A DNA stretch of 64,000 nt from Sulfurospirillum sp036802865 (lineage in GTDB: Bacteria; Campylobacterota; Campylobacteria; Campylobacterales; Sulfurospirillaceae), in NCBI RefSeq assembly GCF_036802865.1, contig NZ_DAIRVK010000003.1, positions 124,001 to 188,000 of the forward strand, in the 5' to 3' direction. A program made the translations under genes and the position numbers. Positions 26,250 through 35,279 of this stretch are shown here, piece after piece; positions within the stretch are counted from its first letter, which is position 1; each line of letters begins with the position of its first letter. The notes under the pieces were generated by a model that had not been told where the DNA came from, made no database searches, and saw only the letters and a program-made list of their open reading frames with translations.

Positions 26250-27470
26250 ATGTTATACCAACTTAATTTACGAGAGCTAACATATGTACTCTCAGAAGCC
26301 CTCGATTACGTAGGTATCGATGACATTATGCATGGAAAACGTGTCGCTTATATTGCCTGCGAAGTTGGCAAAACACTGGGTTGGCGACAATCAAAATTGG
26401 ATAAAGTAATGCTCATGGCAATGCTGCATGACAGCGGTGTCTCTTCCACAGATGTTCATCATGCCATCATTCATCATCTGGATTGGTCAGAGGCACACAC
26501 CCATTGTACAAAAGGTGCACGACTTTTAAAAAGTGTTCCTATTTACCGTGATTTTGCAGATATTATCGCGCAACATCACACGCATTGGGAACATTTTTCA
26601 CCTCATCTTGATGAAGAGGTTAAACTCTATGCTAACCTTATCTATTTAAGTGATCGTATTGATTCCTTACGGTCTCAATTTGGGGCACATCTTTATCATG
26701 AAAAAGAGTATATTCGCTCCATCATTCAAAAGCATACGCCCACGATGTTTTCACCAAAATTGACGGAAGCATTTGTTCAAATCTCGCAAACAGATGCCTT
26801 TTGGTATTACTTAGAGCCCGAATACATTCATTACTACTTTCGAGATTGGATTGACAAAGGCGAAATCAAAGCAGTTTCGTTTGATCTTTTAAAAAAAATT
26901 GCACTTATGTTTGCAGGTATTGTCGATGACAAAGGTGTATATACGCATGAACACCATACTTTGGGCGTTGCCTCTTTAGCTCGCTATCTCGCACAATTAT
27001 GCGAACTTTCTATTGGAGATCAAGAAATGATTGAGTTAGCAGCTCTTTTTCATGATTTAGGCAAGCTTAGAATTCCCGATGACCTTGTTTGTAGAGTAGA
27101 TGCACTCAATGATGATGAATGCATAAAAGTGAGACGACACGGTTTTGATGCACAAATCATTTTACAGCAAATCAAAGGCTTTGAGGGTATTGCTAAAATC
27201 GTCTCTATGCACCATGAAACGCTCGATGCAAAAGGCTACCCAGCACACCTTGGTGAAGAAAAAATCCCCTTAAAAGCGCGTATTTTATCGACAGCCGATA
27301 CGTTTGAAGATTTAATGCACCAAACAAAAACTTTAGATGCTAAAAATGCCTATGAAATGCTTGAAAAAATGGTTATAGAACATAAATTGGATGCAAGTAT
27401 TGTCGATAAAATGGCAATTCATATGCAAGAGTGTTACGAAAAAGCTATTCACCCGCATGCTTACCTGTAA
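26250..27470 (+). CDS. Tandem HD / HD-GYP domain phosphohydrolase
   Basis: A 406-residue cytoplasmic protein. The start at 26250 has AGGAG nine bases upstream; an in-frame ATG at 26187 lacks one. The N-terminal half is an HD domain with HGKRVAYIACEVGKTL, MLHDSG and QHHTHWEHF. The C-terminal half is an HD-GYP-like domain with HHTLGVASLARYLAQL, AALFHDLGKLRIPDDL, HHETLDAKGYPAHL and ILSTADTFEDLM. HD-GYP domains hydrolyse c-di-GMP. The first HD domain may sense a ligand or be a second active site. No receiver domain is attached. Confidence 0.85.
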   Translation: MLYQLNLRELTYVLSEALDYVGIDDIMHGKRVAYIACEVGKTLGWRQSKLDKVMLMAMLHDSGVSSTDVHHAIIHHLDWSEAHTHCTKGARLLKSVPIYRDFADIIAQHHTHWEHFSPHLDEEVKLYANLIYLSDRIDSLRSQFGAHLYHEKEYIRSIIQKHTPTMFSPKLTEAFVQISQTDAFWYYLEPEYIHYYFRDWIDKGEIKAVSFDLLKKIALMFAGIVDDKGVYTHEHHTLGVASLARYLAQLCELSIGDQEMIELAALFHDLGKLRIPDDLVCRVDALNDDECIKVRRHGFDAQIILQQIKGFEGIAKIVSMHHETLDAKGYPAHLGEEKIPLKARILSTADTFEDLMHQTKTLDAKNAYEMLEKMVIEHKLDASIVDKMAIHMQECYEKAIHPHAYL

Positions 27471-27550
27471 AAAATCATACAGTGTTATCGCCCTTTTGAG
27501 TGAGATTGTGCTAAAATCTATAAGTTGTGTTCAGAAGAGGTGGTCGCCTG

Positions 27551-30007
27551 ATGCGTTTACTTATCTTTCTTTTCTTTTTTTACACTACACTCTTTGCCAA
27601 TCATACAGTGGAACCTATTTCACTGCAACTCGCATGGCTTCACCAATTTCAATCCGCAGGATTTTATGTCGCGCAGGAAAAAGGCTTTTACGCAGAGCTT
27701 GATCTTAACGTCACCATCAAAGAGTACCAATCTGGCACGAATAGTGTGGATGCGGTTCTCTCAAAAAAGAGTGATTATGGCATTGGTAAATCCTCATTAA
27801 TTATTGATCGTAGCCATAAAAAGCCTGTTGTTGCACTCATGGCACTGTTTCAACACTCTCCTTCTGTTCTTATTAGCACCAATCCTGTCATTAAAACGCC
27901 CAAAGACCTTTTCAACCGTATCGTGATGATGAGCTTTGAAGAATCAAGCGCTGTCTCTATTCTTTCAATGCTTATGAGCCATGGGGTTAAAAAAGAGGAT
28001 GTTTTTTTACGAGACCCCTCTTTTAACCTTGATGATCTCATCAAACAAAAGATTGATGCAATGGCGTGTTACATCTCTAACGAGCCCTTTATTCTCGATG
28101 AACGTAATATTTCGCATACGATATTAAACCCTAAAGACTACGGATTTGATTTCTATGGCGATATTCTTTTTACATCAGAAGATGAAATTGCATTGCATAA
28201 AGAGCGAGCAAAACGATTTTACAGTGCGAGTAAAAAAGGCTGGGAATGGGCATTTGACCATGTTGAAGAAACAGCACTTCTTATTTATGAGAAGTACAAT
28301 ACACAACATAAAAGCCTTGACGCACTTATCTATGAAGGAAAGATGCTTAAACAATTAGCATTCGATGAAGGAAAGCCTTTTGGACTGATTGAAGCTAAAA
28401 AATTTGAGGACATTGCCAATGTCTATAAAATCAGCGGTCTTTTAAAAAATGGTACTTCACTAGAAGGGTTTGTTGATCCCTTACATTTTGCTAAGGATAC
28501 TGTCAAAATTGGCATTTTAGCGATCCGTGAAGACAGCACTATTATTCCGAAAACATGGAGTGATAGCGCCCAGTACCTTAGTGATCTTTTCCCCTCCCAT
28601 CAGTTTGTTATCATTCCGCTAAGCTTTGAAGAGATGCAAAAAAGTATTCAAAAAAAAGAGATAGATTTTATCATTACAAACCCCATGCATGCCATTCAAC
28701 TTGAACATATGTATGGCATTAGCCGTATTGCGACACTTATGCCACGTTACAAAGACCACTACTATAGCGAGTATGGGAGTGTCATCTTTACCAAAGCAGA
28801 CACAACACATATCAATACCTATAATGATTTTAAGACAAAAACCATTGGTGCCGTCTCAGAACACTCTTTAGCAGGTTATCTTTTAGGACTCAAAGAGATC
28901 AACAACCCGTCCCTTACAAAAAACATCTCTTTTCTAGGAACCCATCACAATGTTGTCAAAGCAGTGATGGGAAATAGCGTCGATGTGGGGATTATTCGCA
29001 GTGACGTGCTTGAGCGGATGCAAGATGAAGGACTTATTTCACTCAAAGATATTAAAGTTTTAGGAGCAAAAAAGTATCCTAATTTTCCATTTCTCATAAG
29101 CACCGAACTTTATCCAGAGTGGGTTTTAGCCAAAACACCTCACACCTCAGAATACCTTACCAATGAAGTGCTGAGTAGTCTTTTAAAGCTTTCCATAACA
29201 CCTAAAGTCAAGCAAGCTTTTCGCCTTAAAACGCCACTGGATTACTCCAAAATATATGTGATTCTCAAAGAGTTTAACATTTACCCTTACGAGCAAGAAC
29301 CCTTTACCTTCAAAGATGTTTTAGTGAAATACAACTCTGTTTTTTTGGGGATTATTTTCATTTTTATCATCTCGTTTGCATTTCTCGCGCATATCCAACG
29401 TCTCAATAAAAAGTTACGTGAACGTACCGGAGAAATTGAAAACTTCAATGCAACCTTGGAACAAGAGGTAGACGAGCGAACCCATCAACTGAGCCTTCTT
29501 AACTCAAAACTTAAAGATTTAGCCAACACCGATGAACTGACAAAAATCGACAATCGCAGACACTTTTTGCTTCTTGCCACCCAATACTTTCACCTTGCAA
29601 AACGTAACGCTATGGAGCTTCATATTCTCTCCCTTGACATCGACTTTTTTAAACATGTGAACGACACCTATGGGCATGCAAAAGGCGATGATGTGTTGAA
29701 GTTCTTCGCAAAAAGCATCAAAGAGATTATTCGTAAAAGTGATCTTTTTGGACGTATTGGAGGAGAAGAATTTTCGATATGTATTCAAAACACCCCTCTG
29801 GATGGGGCGCGCATCTTAGCAGAAAAAATACGCGAATCCATCGAGAGAACAACAGGAGGTGCGCAAGATTTACCCGCTATCACGGTTAGTATTGGGATTA
29901 GTTCACTCAAAGAGAGTGATAAAGAGGTTTTCGACATTATGCAACGCTCTGATGAAGCACTCTACATAGCTAAACGAAATGGTCGAAATCAAGTACAAAT
30001 TCTCTAA
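27551..30007 (+). CDS. Diguanylate cyclase with two periplasmic ligand-binding domains
   Basis: An 818-residue protein. A signal peptide (MRLLIFLFFFYTTLFA) leads to an NMT1/ThiY-like binding domain (residues about 20-260: LQLAWLHQFQSAGFYVAQEKG), then a PhnD-like binding domain (about 315-545: VKIGILAIRED, IITNPMHAIQLEHMYG), a transmembrane helix near 595-616, a coiled coil, and a GGDEF domain with GRIGGEEFS (GGEEF at 737-741). RKSD at 728-731 is the inhibitory RxxD site. It should make c-di-GMP in response to periplasmic ligands. The ATG at 27551 fits the signal peptide better than the in-frame ATG at 27527. Confidence 0.88.
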   Translation: MRLLIFLFFFYTTLFANHTVEPISLQLAWLHQFQSAGFYVAQEKGFYAELDLNVTIKEYQSGTNSVDAVLSKKSDYGIGKSSLIIDRSHKKPVVALMALFQHSPSVLISTNPVIKTPKDLFNRIVMMSFEESSAVSILSMLMSHGVKKEDVFLRDPSFNLDDLIKQKIDAMACYISNEPFILDERNISHTILNPKDYGFDFYGDILFTSEDEIALHKERAKRFYSASKKGWEWAFDHVEETALLIYEKYNTQHKSLDALIYEGKMLKQLAFDEGKPFGLIEAKKFEDIANVYKISGLLKNGTSLEGFVDPLHFAKDTVKIGILAIREDSTIIPKTWSDSAQYLSDLFPSHQFVIIPLSFEEMQKSIQKKEIDFIITNPMHAIQLEHMYGISRIATLMPRYKDHYYSEYGSVIFTKADTTHINTYNDFKTKTIGAVSEHSLAGYLLGLKEINNPSLTKNISFLGTHHNVVKAVMGNSVDVGIIRSDVLERMQDEGLISLKDIKVLGAKKYPNFPFLISTELYPEWVLAKTPHTSEYLTNEVLSSLLKLSITPKVKQAFRLKTPLDYSKIYVILKEFNIYPYEQEPFTFKDVLVKYNSVFLGIIFIFIISFAFLAHIQRLNKKLRERTGEIENFNATLEQEVDERTHQLSLLNSKLKDLANTDELTKIDNRRHFLLLATQYFHLAKRNAMELHILSLDIDFFKHVNDTYGHAKGDDVLKFFAKSIKEIIRKSDLFGRIGGEEFSICIQNTPLDGARILAEKIRESIERTTGGAQDLPAITVSIGISSLKESDKEVFDIMQRSDEALYIAKRNGRNQVQIL

Positions 30008-30042
30008 CATTTTAAATTAAGAGTTTATTTATCCGACTTAGC

Positions 30043-30048
30043 TATAAT
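30043..30048 (+). promoter_or_regulatory. -10 box upstream of tpx
   Basis: CTTAGCTATAATTTAC contains TATAAT 30 bases ahead of the tpx ATG, with AAAAGGA as the ribosome-binding site. No clear -35 or PerR-like operator was recognised. Confidence 0.55.
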
Positions 30049-30077
30049 TTACAAATATTTTCTTAAAAGGACACACA

Positions 30078-30620
30078 ATGGCAACAACCAAACTCAAAGG
30101 TAATCCAGTCGCACTTTCTGGCACTGAAATCAATGTTGGCGATAAAGCTCCAGCTGTAACACTTGTCGCAAAAGACTTAAGTGAGATCAAAGTCGGAGGA
30201 GCTAGTGATAAAGCTCAAATCATCGTTATCGTACCTTCATTAGATACAGCGGTCTGTGCTCAAGAGACACGTACATTTAACACAAAAGCTGCAGCAATTC
30301 CTGATGCAACTGTTGTCGTTGCCTCTATGGATCTTCCATTTGCAATGGGACGCTTTTGTACAACTGAAGGCATTGAAAACCTACAAGTAGGTAGCGATTT
30401 TAGAGAAAGAGCTTTAGCAAATGCATACGGTGTTTTAGTAGCAGATGGCCCACTTAAAGGCTTAAGCGCAAGAGCAATTTTTGTAGTTGATAAAGCAGGC
30501 AAAGTTGTTTATAAAGAGATCTGTCCTGAAATTACAGAAGAGCCTAACTATGAAGCAGCACTTTGTGCGCTTAAAGAAACAGCAGCACCATCACATAAAT
30601 GTGGCTGTGGCGCAAAATAA
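30078..30620 (+). CDS. tpx: Thiol peroxidase
   Basis: A 180-residue peroxiredoxin of the Tpx class that reduces hydroperoxides using thioredoxin. The peroxidatic cysteine is in PSLDTAVCAQETRTFN near residue 60, and the resolving cysteine is in MDLPFAMGRFCTTEG near residue 94. The protein ends in SHKCGCGAK, a short cysteine tail (two further cysteines) beyond the family's usual end of about 167 residues. The tail could bind metal or take part in disulphide exchange. It is a single-gene unit with its own promoter. Confidence 0.94.
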   Translation: MATTKLKGNPVALSGTEINVGDKAPAVTLVAKDLSEIKVGGASDKAQIIVIVPSLDTAVCAQETRTFNTKAAAIPDATVVVASMDLPFAMGRFCTTEGIENLQVGSDFRERALANAYGVLVADGPLKGLSARAIFVVDKAGKVVYKEICPEITEEPNYEAALCALKETAAPSHKCGCGAK

Positions 30621-30621
30621 T

Positions 30622-30870
30622 CTAGCTTAACTTCGCTTCTTCTTGTGTCTGATAAAGCCACAAGAAGAGCTTCTCAAATTTTAAAATCGTCTTCTCATCA
30701 ATACTCTGATCGGGGAGTGTTAAAATTGTCTCCATCATAGCTCTATTTTGTAAAAAAGCGATGTCATACAGTGCTGCTTTGCCTATAATTTTCTCTAAAA
30801 AGCCCTTGTTATCAAGCTCTGAAACACTTTTTTGCACACTCTGGTACTGTGACAATCCTTTAGGCATCAT
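30622..30870 (-). CDS. Small conserved-looking hypothetical protein
   Basis: An 82-residue acidic and helical protein (MMPKGLSQYQSVQKSVSELD, then FLEKIIGKAALYDIAFLQNR and FEKLFLWLYQTQEE). I do not recognise its family. The ATG at 30870 overlaps the pgeF stop (ATGA) and GGAG lies about ten bases upstream, so it is probably translated together with pgeF and ribE. Reading back to an in-frame ATG at 30948 would run inside pgeF and is unlikely. No signal peptide or membrane segment is seen. Confidence 0.6.
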   Translation of the reverse strand: MMPKGLSQYQSVQKSVSELDNKGFLEKIIGKAALYDIAFLQNRAMMETILTLPDQSIDEKTILKFEKLFLWLYQTQEEAKLS

Positions 30871-31541
30871 AACGTAATCACTCCTGCAAAACGTCCTGTT
30901 TGTTTCTCTCTTCGGTATGAAAAATAATCCGCATTGCAACAACTGCACACATCTGAAATCTCAATATGTTCACGCTTCACACCTAATGCTAAAAATGCCT
31001 CTTGGTTATAGCGTTGTAAATCCAAAAAGTACTTTCCCTCTTTTACCTGTAAAGCTTTTTCAAACCCTTTGGTGACTTCAATGCCCACTTCATAGCAACA
31101 GACATGAATTGAAGGTCCTATCCAAATTTTCAACTCTTCCATACGTGAACCAAATGTTTCAGCCATAGTTTGAGCCGTTTTTTGCCCAACATTTAAAAGG
31201 CTTCCCGTACGTCCTGCATGTGCAACACCAATAGCATGATGTACCTCATCGTAAAACAAAATAGGAATACAATCCGCAACCATCACCGCTAAACCAATGC
31301 CTTTAACATTGGTTATCATCGCATCACACGTAGGCGATTCGTCACCTGTATGAACCAAAACAACGGTATCTCCATGTACTTGATCCATAAAAACAAGCTT
31401 TGAAACACCAAGTTTTTCTTCTAAGCGTGCTCGATTTTCTTTGACATTTGAGCGATCATCACCCACATGAAAAGCAAGATTGAGGCTATCAAATGGAGCT
31501 TGACTTACACCCTCATATCGTGTCGTAAAACAATACTGCAT
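30867..31541 (-). CDS. pgeF: Multicopper polyphenol oxidase / purine nucleosidase family protein
   Basis: A 224-residue YfiH/PgeF family protein. The conserved metal-site segments are LVFMDQVHGDTVVLV, MVADCIPILFYD and IGVAHAGRTGSLLNVG, with a cysteine-rich end DVCSCCNADYFSYRR. Family members have been described as purine nucleoside phosphorylase/adenosine deaminase enzymes and as peptidoglycan editing factors, so I leave the reaction open. The ATG at 31541 overlaps the ribE stop by one base, and homology starts there, so an ATG at 31577 inside ribE is rejected. Confidence 0.87.
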   Translation of the reverse strand: MQYCFTTRYEGVSQAPFDSLNLAFHVGDDRSNVKENRARLEEKLGVSKLVFMDQVHGDTVVLVHTGDESPTCDAMITNVKGIGLAVMVADCIPILFYDEVHHAIGVAHAGRTGSLLNVGQKTAQTMAETFGSRMEELKIWIGPSIHVCCYEVGIEVTKGFEKALQVKEGKYFLDLQRYNQEAFLALGVKREHIEISDVCSCCNADYFSYRREKQTGRFAGVITL

Positions 31542-32149
31542 CAATAGGTTGCCATAATCCGATCCACCCCATTCCAATCAAGCGCCTCTTTTTTACTAAA
31601 CATATGATGAAGATAACGCGCAAACATGTCAGTTTCAACATTCACTTTCTGCCCTACTTTATAACTTCCTATCAATGTTTTTTGAAGCGTATGTGGAATG
31701 ATGGTTAAACGAAAACCTTTTGGGCTAACATCGTTAACCGTCAAACTTACACCATCAATCGTAATGCTCCCTTTAGGAATGACAAATGTCAATTGCTTTT
31801 GAGGAATGCTCACTTCAATATCCAGCCCATTTTCTCTTTGATTAAAATGTTCAATCACACCCACGCAATCCACATGCCCTTGAACCATATGCCCATCAAG
31901 ACGATCACCCAGAGCAAGGGCTGGCTCCATATGTACTTTTCCTTTGAGGTTTTCAACCGCAAGTAAAGACCTGCTTTCTAGGGAGAGTTCTACACTAAAA
32001 CCACCCTCAAAAAGCTCTATAACCGTTAAACAAGCACCATTGATGGCAATGCTATCCCCAATGTTAGGTTTATAGGTTGCACGAAGCGTTAAAATGTTAT
32101 TGGCATAACCTGAAACTTCTGCAAATTCTCGAATTAACCCTGTAAACAT
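31541..32149 (-). CDS. ribE: Riboflavin synthase, alpha subunit
   Basis: A 202-residue protein with two lumazine-binding repeats. It begins MFTGLIREFAEV, and repeat 1 contains GDSIAINGACLTVIE with the repeat 2 counterpart KGSITIDGVSLTVNDV. GHMVQGHVDCVGVI is the ligand segment between them. It dismutates 6,7-dimethyl-8-ribityllumazine to riboflavin. It heads a three-gene minus operon with pgeF and the small hypothetical gene. No FMN riboswitch is visible in the 200-base upstream gap. Confidence 0.94.
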   Translation of the reverse strand: MFTGLIREFAEVSGYANNILTLRATYKPNIGDSIAINGACLTVIELFEGGFSVELSLESRSLLAVENLKGKVHMEPALALGDRLDGHMVQGHVDCVGVIEHFNQRENGLDIEVSIPQKQLTFVIPKGSITIDGVSLTVNDVSPKGFRLTIIPHTLQKTLIGSYKVGQKVNVETDMFARYLHHMFSKKEALDWNGVDRIMATY

Positions 32150-32375
32150 TCTCTAACCCTTTGTCTATTTATCTTTTCTATTATAACGCTTTTAGGATTT
32201 AACTAGCATAAGTAAAGAGAATGCTCGTTTGCAGGATAAAGCGCTTTTAGCAATAAAGTACAGTGCGCTTTATCATTTTCCCCCTTTTTTCCCCTTTTTT
32301 TTAGTGATAGTATTCACATTAAGGCTGAAATGCTTATAATAGGCATATACAAAAACGATGTATGGGAGATCGATA

Positions 32376-34328
32376 ATGAATCATTGGACAATTTCACAGA
32401 AAATTTATATTCCACTTTTTGGAGGTATTGTTATAGGATTTATTCTCATTCTTTTTTCCTCTTACCTGAGCATTCAGGGTATTGAAAAAGATGTTTATGG
32501 TAAAGAACAAGAAACATTGAAAATTTATGTCAAAAATCAACTCGAAGCAAAATATGACATTGCATTAACCAATGCTATTACCATTGCTTCTAATTATTAT
32601 GTTATTGAGGCGTTATTGGGTAATGACCGTGCCATTGCCATTAAAGGGCTTAAAGAGCTTACCACTCTCTATAAAGAAAAAACAGATTTTAAAGAAGCCC
32701 AGATTCACATCCACACCAAAGACATTAAAAGTTTTCTTCGTGAATGGATGCCAAACAAATTTGGCGATGACCTCTCCAGTTTTCGTCAAACCATTAAAAA
32801 AGTCAAAGAGACCAAACAACCTCTTACTGCCATTGAAATGGGCGTAGCAGGTATGTCACTTCGAGGGGTTGCTCCGATTATCAAAGAGGGTGAGTATTTG
32901 GGTTCGGTTGAATTTATTGACTCATTTGATGCTGTAGCAAAAAGCGCTAAAACAGATATAGGCGCTAGTGTGATCTTTCTCACCGACAAAAAACTACTTA
33001 ACTTAAGTGCAGGTGCAAAAGATGCACTTTTAGCCAAAGATACAGCTCTTTCACAAGCCAAAGCAATAACCGATATGAAACTCTTTGATGAGATTAAAGA
33101 TCTCGATCTTTCAAGCAAAGGGAAAAGTTTTTCAACACAGACGTATTTCATCGTAAGAGATGAGCTTAAATCATTTGATGGAACAAGAGCAGGTGAAGTT
33201 TTAATCGCCAAAGAGCTACAAGCAGTTAAAGCAGTCGTTCATGAAGCACAATATGTTTTGGTAAAACAGATCGTTGTTATGTCTATCATCACCATGATTA
33301 TTATGGGTATGCTCGTTATCACCCTAAAAAAAGCGGTTATTGATCCTGTAAAAGAGCTCAAATTAAGAGCCGATAATCTTGCCAGTGGTGATGGTGACTT
33401 GACAAAACAAATGGATGTTTTAAGTGGCGATGAGATCGGTCTTGCTTCTAAAGCATTTAATCTGTTTATCGACAAAGTAAGAAATACCGTTAGTATGGCA
33501 AAATCTTCGAGTAATGAAAATGCCTCTGTTGCCAATGAACTTACCTCCACAGCCCTTGAAGTAGGACGAAGAGCCGAAGAGACATCGGGTATTGTCAATG
33601 AAACCAATACCATGTCACGCAACATCAAAGAAGAGCTTTCTACCTCATTAATAAAAGCAAAAAAATCCGAAGAAGAGATCGCACAAGCACATACTAAATT
33701 GATCAATGCTAAAAATCAAGTGAACAAAATGGCAGACCAAGTCCAATCCAGCGCACATACCGAAGTTGAACTTGCACGTCAAATTTCACAACTAAGCAAT
33801 GATGCAGACCAAGTTAAAGGTGTTTTAACCGTTATTTCGGATATTGCTGATCAAACTAACCTGCTCGCACTCAATGCCGCCATTGAAGCAGCACGTGCGG
33901 GTGAGCATGGACGAGGTTTTGCTGTTGTTGCGGATGAAGTGCGCAATCTTGCAGAACGAACACAAAAAAGTTTAACAGAGATTAATGCCACTATCAATGT
34001 TATCGTTCAAGCGATTAATGATGCCAGCGATCATATGAACAATAACTCCAAAAGTATGGAAAATCTCACGAAAATTGCTTCAGAAGTGGAAAAAAACATT
34101 AATGAAACAGCTATTATTATGGACAATGCAACCATTTCAAGTGAAAATACGGTGAAAGATTACGTTGAAACGGGTAAAAAAGTAGATGCCATTGTTGCGA
34201 AGATCGAAGAGATTAACACCATCACACTGAGCAATACTCGCAGTATGGAAGAGGTCAGTAGTGCTACAGAACATCTCAGCGATCTTACAGAAAAACTCAA
34301 CGGTGTTTTGGGAAATTTCAGAACCTAA
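32376..34328 (+). CDS. Methyl-accepting chemotaxis protein
   Basis: A 650-residue chemoreceptor. TM1 is IYIPLFGGIVIGFILILFSS near residue 12, a periplasmic Cache-like sensor domain spans about 35-295, TM2 is VMSIITMIIMGMLVITL, and a HAMP segment follows (RADNLASGDGDLTKQMDVL). The signalling tip contains DQTNLLALNAAIEAARAGEH then FAVVADEVRNLAERTQ, the universal MCP hairpin. There is no C-terminal CheR/CheB pentapeptide. The ATG at 32376 has GGGAG seven bases upstream. The ligand is unknown. It has no chemotaxis partner nearby. Confidence 0.92.
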   Translation: MNHWTISQKIYIPLFGGIVIGFILILFSSYLSIQGIEKDVYGKEQETLKIYVKNQLEAKYDIALTNAITIASNYYVIEALLGNDRAIAIKGLKELTTLYKEKTDFKEAQIHIHTKDIKSFLREWMPNKFGDDLSSFRQTIKKVKETKQPLTAIEMGVAGMSLRGVAPIIKEGEYLGSVEFIDSFDAVAKSAKTDIGASVIFLTDKKLLNLSAGAKDALLAKDTALSQAKAITDMKLFDEIKDLDLSSKGKSFSTQTYFIVRDELKSFDGTRAGEVLIAKELQAVKAVVHEAQYVLVKQIVVMSIITMIIMGMLVITLKKAVIDPVKELKLRADNLASGDGDLTKQMDVLSGDEIGLASKAFNLFIDKVRNTVSMAKSSSNENASVANELTSTALEVGRRAEETSGIVNETNTMSRNIKEELSTSLIKAKKSEEEIAQAHTKLINAKNQVNKMADQVQSSAHTEVELARQISQLSNDADQVKGVLTVISDIADQTNLLALNAAIEAARAGEHGRGFAVVADEVRNLAERTQKSLTEINATINVIVQAINDASDHMNNNSKSMENLTKIASEVEKNINETAIIMDNATISSENTVKDYVETGKKVDAIVAKIEEINTITLSNTRSMEEVSSATEHLSDLTEKLNGVLGNFRT

Positions 34329-34335
34329 TGTGTTG

Positions 34336-34363
34336 ATAAAGGAGTGTTTTTACACTCCTTTAT
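34336..34363. terminator. Bidirectional terminator of the chemoreceptor and pxpC
   Basis: A perfect 12-base stem ATAAAGGAGTGT/ACACTCCTTTAT with a TTTT loop sits eight bases after the chemoreceptor stop. The pxpC stop codon (TAA on minus, 34350-34352) lies inside the hairpin, so the element probably ends transcription from both strands. Confidence 0.75.
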
Positions 34364-35279
34364 GTCCAAAAAAAGTATAAAACGCTTGCGTCACTCTTTT
34401 CGCTTCTTCTAAACTCACCGCTTGAAATCTCACCCGTCCACCGGAGCGTAACTGCGCTAATTTAAAACAATCTACGGCAATGACTGAGCCAATTTTGGGG
34501 TAGCCTCCAATGGTTTGGCGCTCTTTTAAAAGTACTATGGGTTCACCATGACTTGGAATTTGCACGGCACCATAACAAATAGGCTCTGAGAGAATTCCAC
34601 TCTGAGCAGGAGCCACTTTTTCACCACTTAAGCGATACCCCATTCTATCGCCCTCACCTTTAAACGTATAAACACTGTTAAAAAAAGTCTCTTGCGCTTT
34701 TGAGTCAAACATCTCTTCTTGGTAGCCTTTGACCAAGCGCAGGATTATCTCATCAGGATAATGCGGTATAAACTGCTTTTCAAGTTTTCGCCTATCCATC
34801 GGACAACGAGCCCCAGAGGTTGGAAGTATGTCACCTGCTTTCAGCTTTCTACCCTCAATGCCACCGAGTCCTTCTTTGATACTGGTTGAAAAACTTCCAT
34901 AAAGGTAAGGTGTTTGAAAACCGCCTGCAACGGCAAGATAGGTAAATTGCCCTTCACTCGCATACCCAAACGTTAAAATATCGTTTTTTTTGAGTTGATG
35001 GACTTGCCATAAACCAAGTGTATGACCGTTGAGTTTAGGATGCATTGATGCTCCGCAAATAGCAATGCACATCTCATTTTGAACTTTAAACGAAGCCCCA
35101 CCTAGTGCTATTTCTATGACGGGAGTATTGAAATCATTGCCCACTAAAAAGTTAGCATAGCCAAAAGCCATCTCATCCATAGCCCCACTTTGAGTCAGCC
35201 CAATGTCACTAAAACCTCTACGCCCTGCATCTTGAACACAGCTTTGTATACCACCATTTTCAACTAAAAAGCCACTCAT
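34350..35279 (-). CDS. pxpC: 5-oxoprolinase subunit C
   Basis: A 309-residue KipA/PxpC family protein. It begins with GGIQSCVQDAGRRGFSDIGL, the conserved start of the biotin-carboxylase-like cyclophilin fold, and has SGAMDEMAFGYANFLVGN and PSHGEPIVLLKERQTIGGYP. With PxpA and PxpB it forms the ATP-dependent 5-oxoprolinase that opens pyroglutamate to glutamate in the cytoplasm. The start overlaps pxpB by four bases. Its stop lies inside the shared terminator. Confidence 0.93.
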   Translation of the reverse strand: MSGFLVENGGIQSCVQDAGRRGFSDIGLTQSGAMDEMAFGYANFLVGNDFNTPVIEIALGGASFKVQNEMCIAICGASMHPKLNGHTLGLWQVHQLKKNDILTFGYASEGQFTYLAVAGGFQTPYLYGSFSTSIKEGLGGIEGRKLKAGDILPTSGARCPMDRRKLEKQFIPHYPDEIILRLVKGYQEEMFDSKAQETFFNSVYTFKGEGDRMGYRLSGEKVAPAQSGILSEPICYGAVQIPSHGEPIVLLKERQTIGGYPKIGSVIAVDCFKLAQLRSGGRVRFQAVSLEEAKRVTQAFYTFFGHKGV

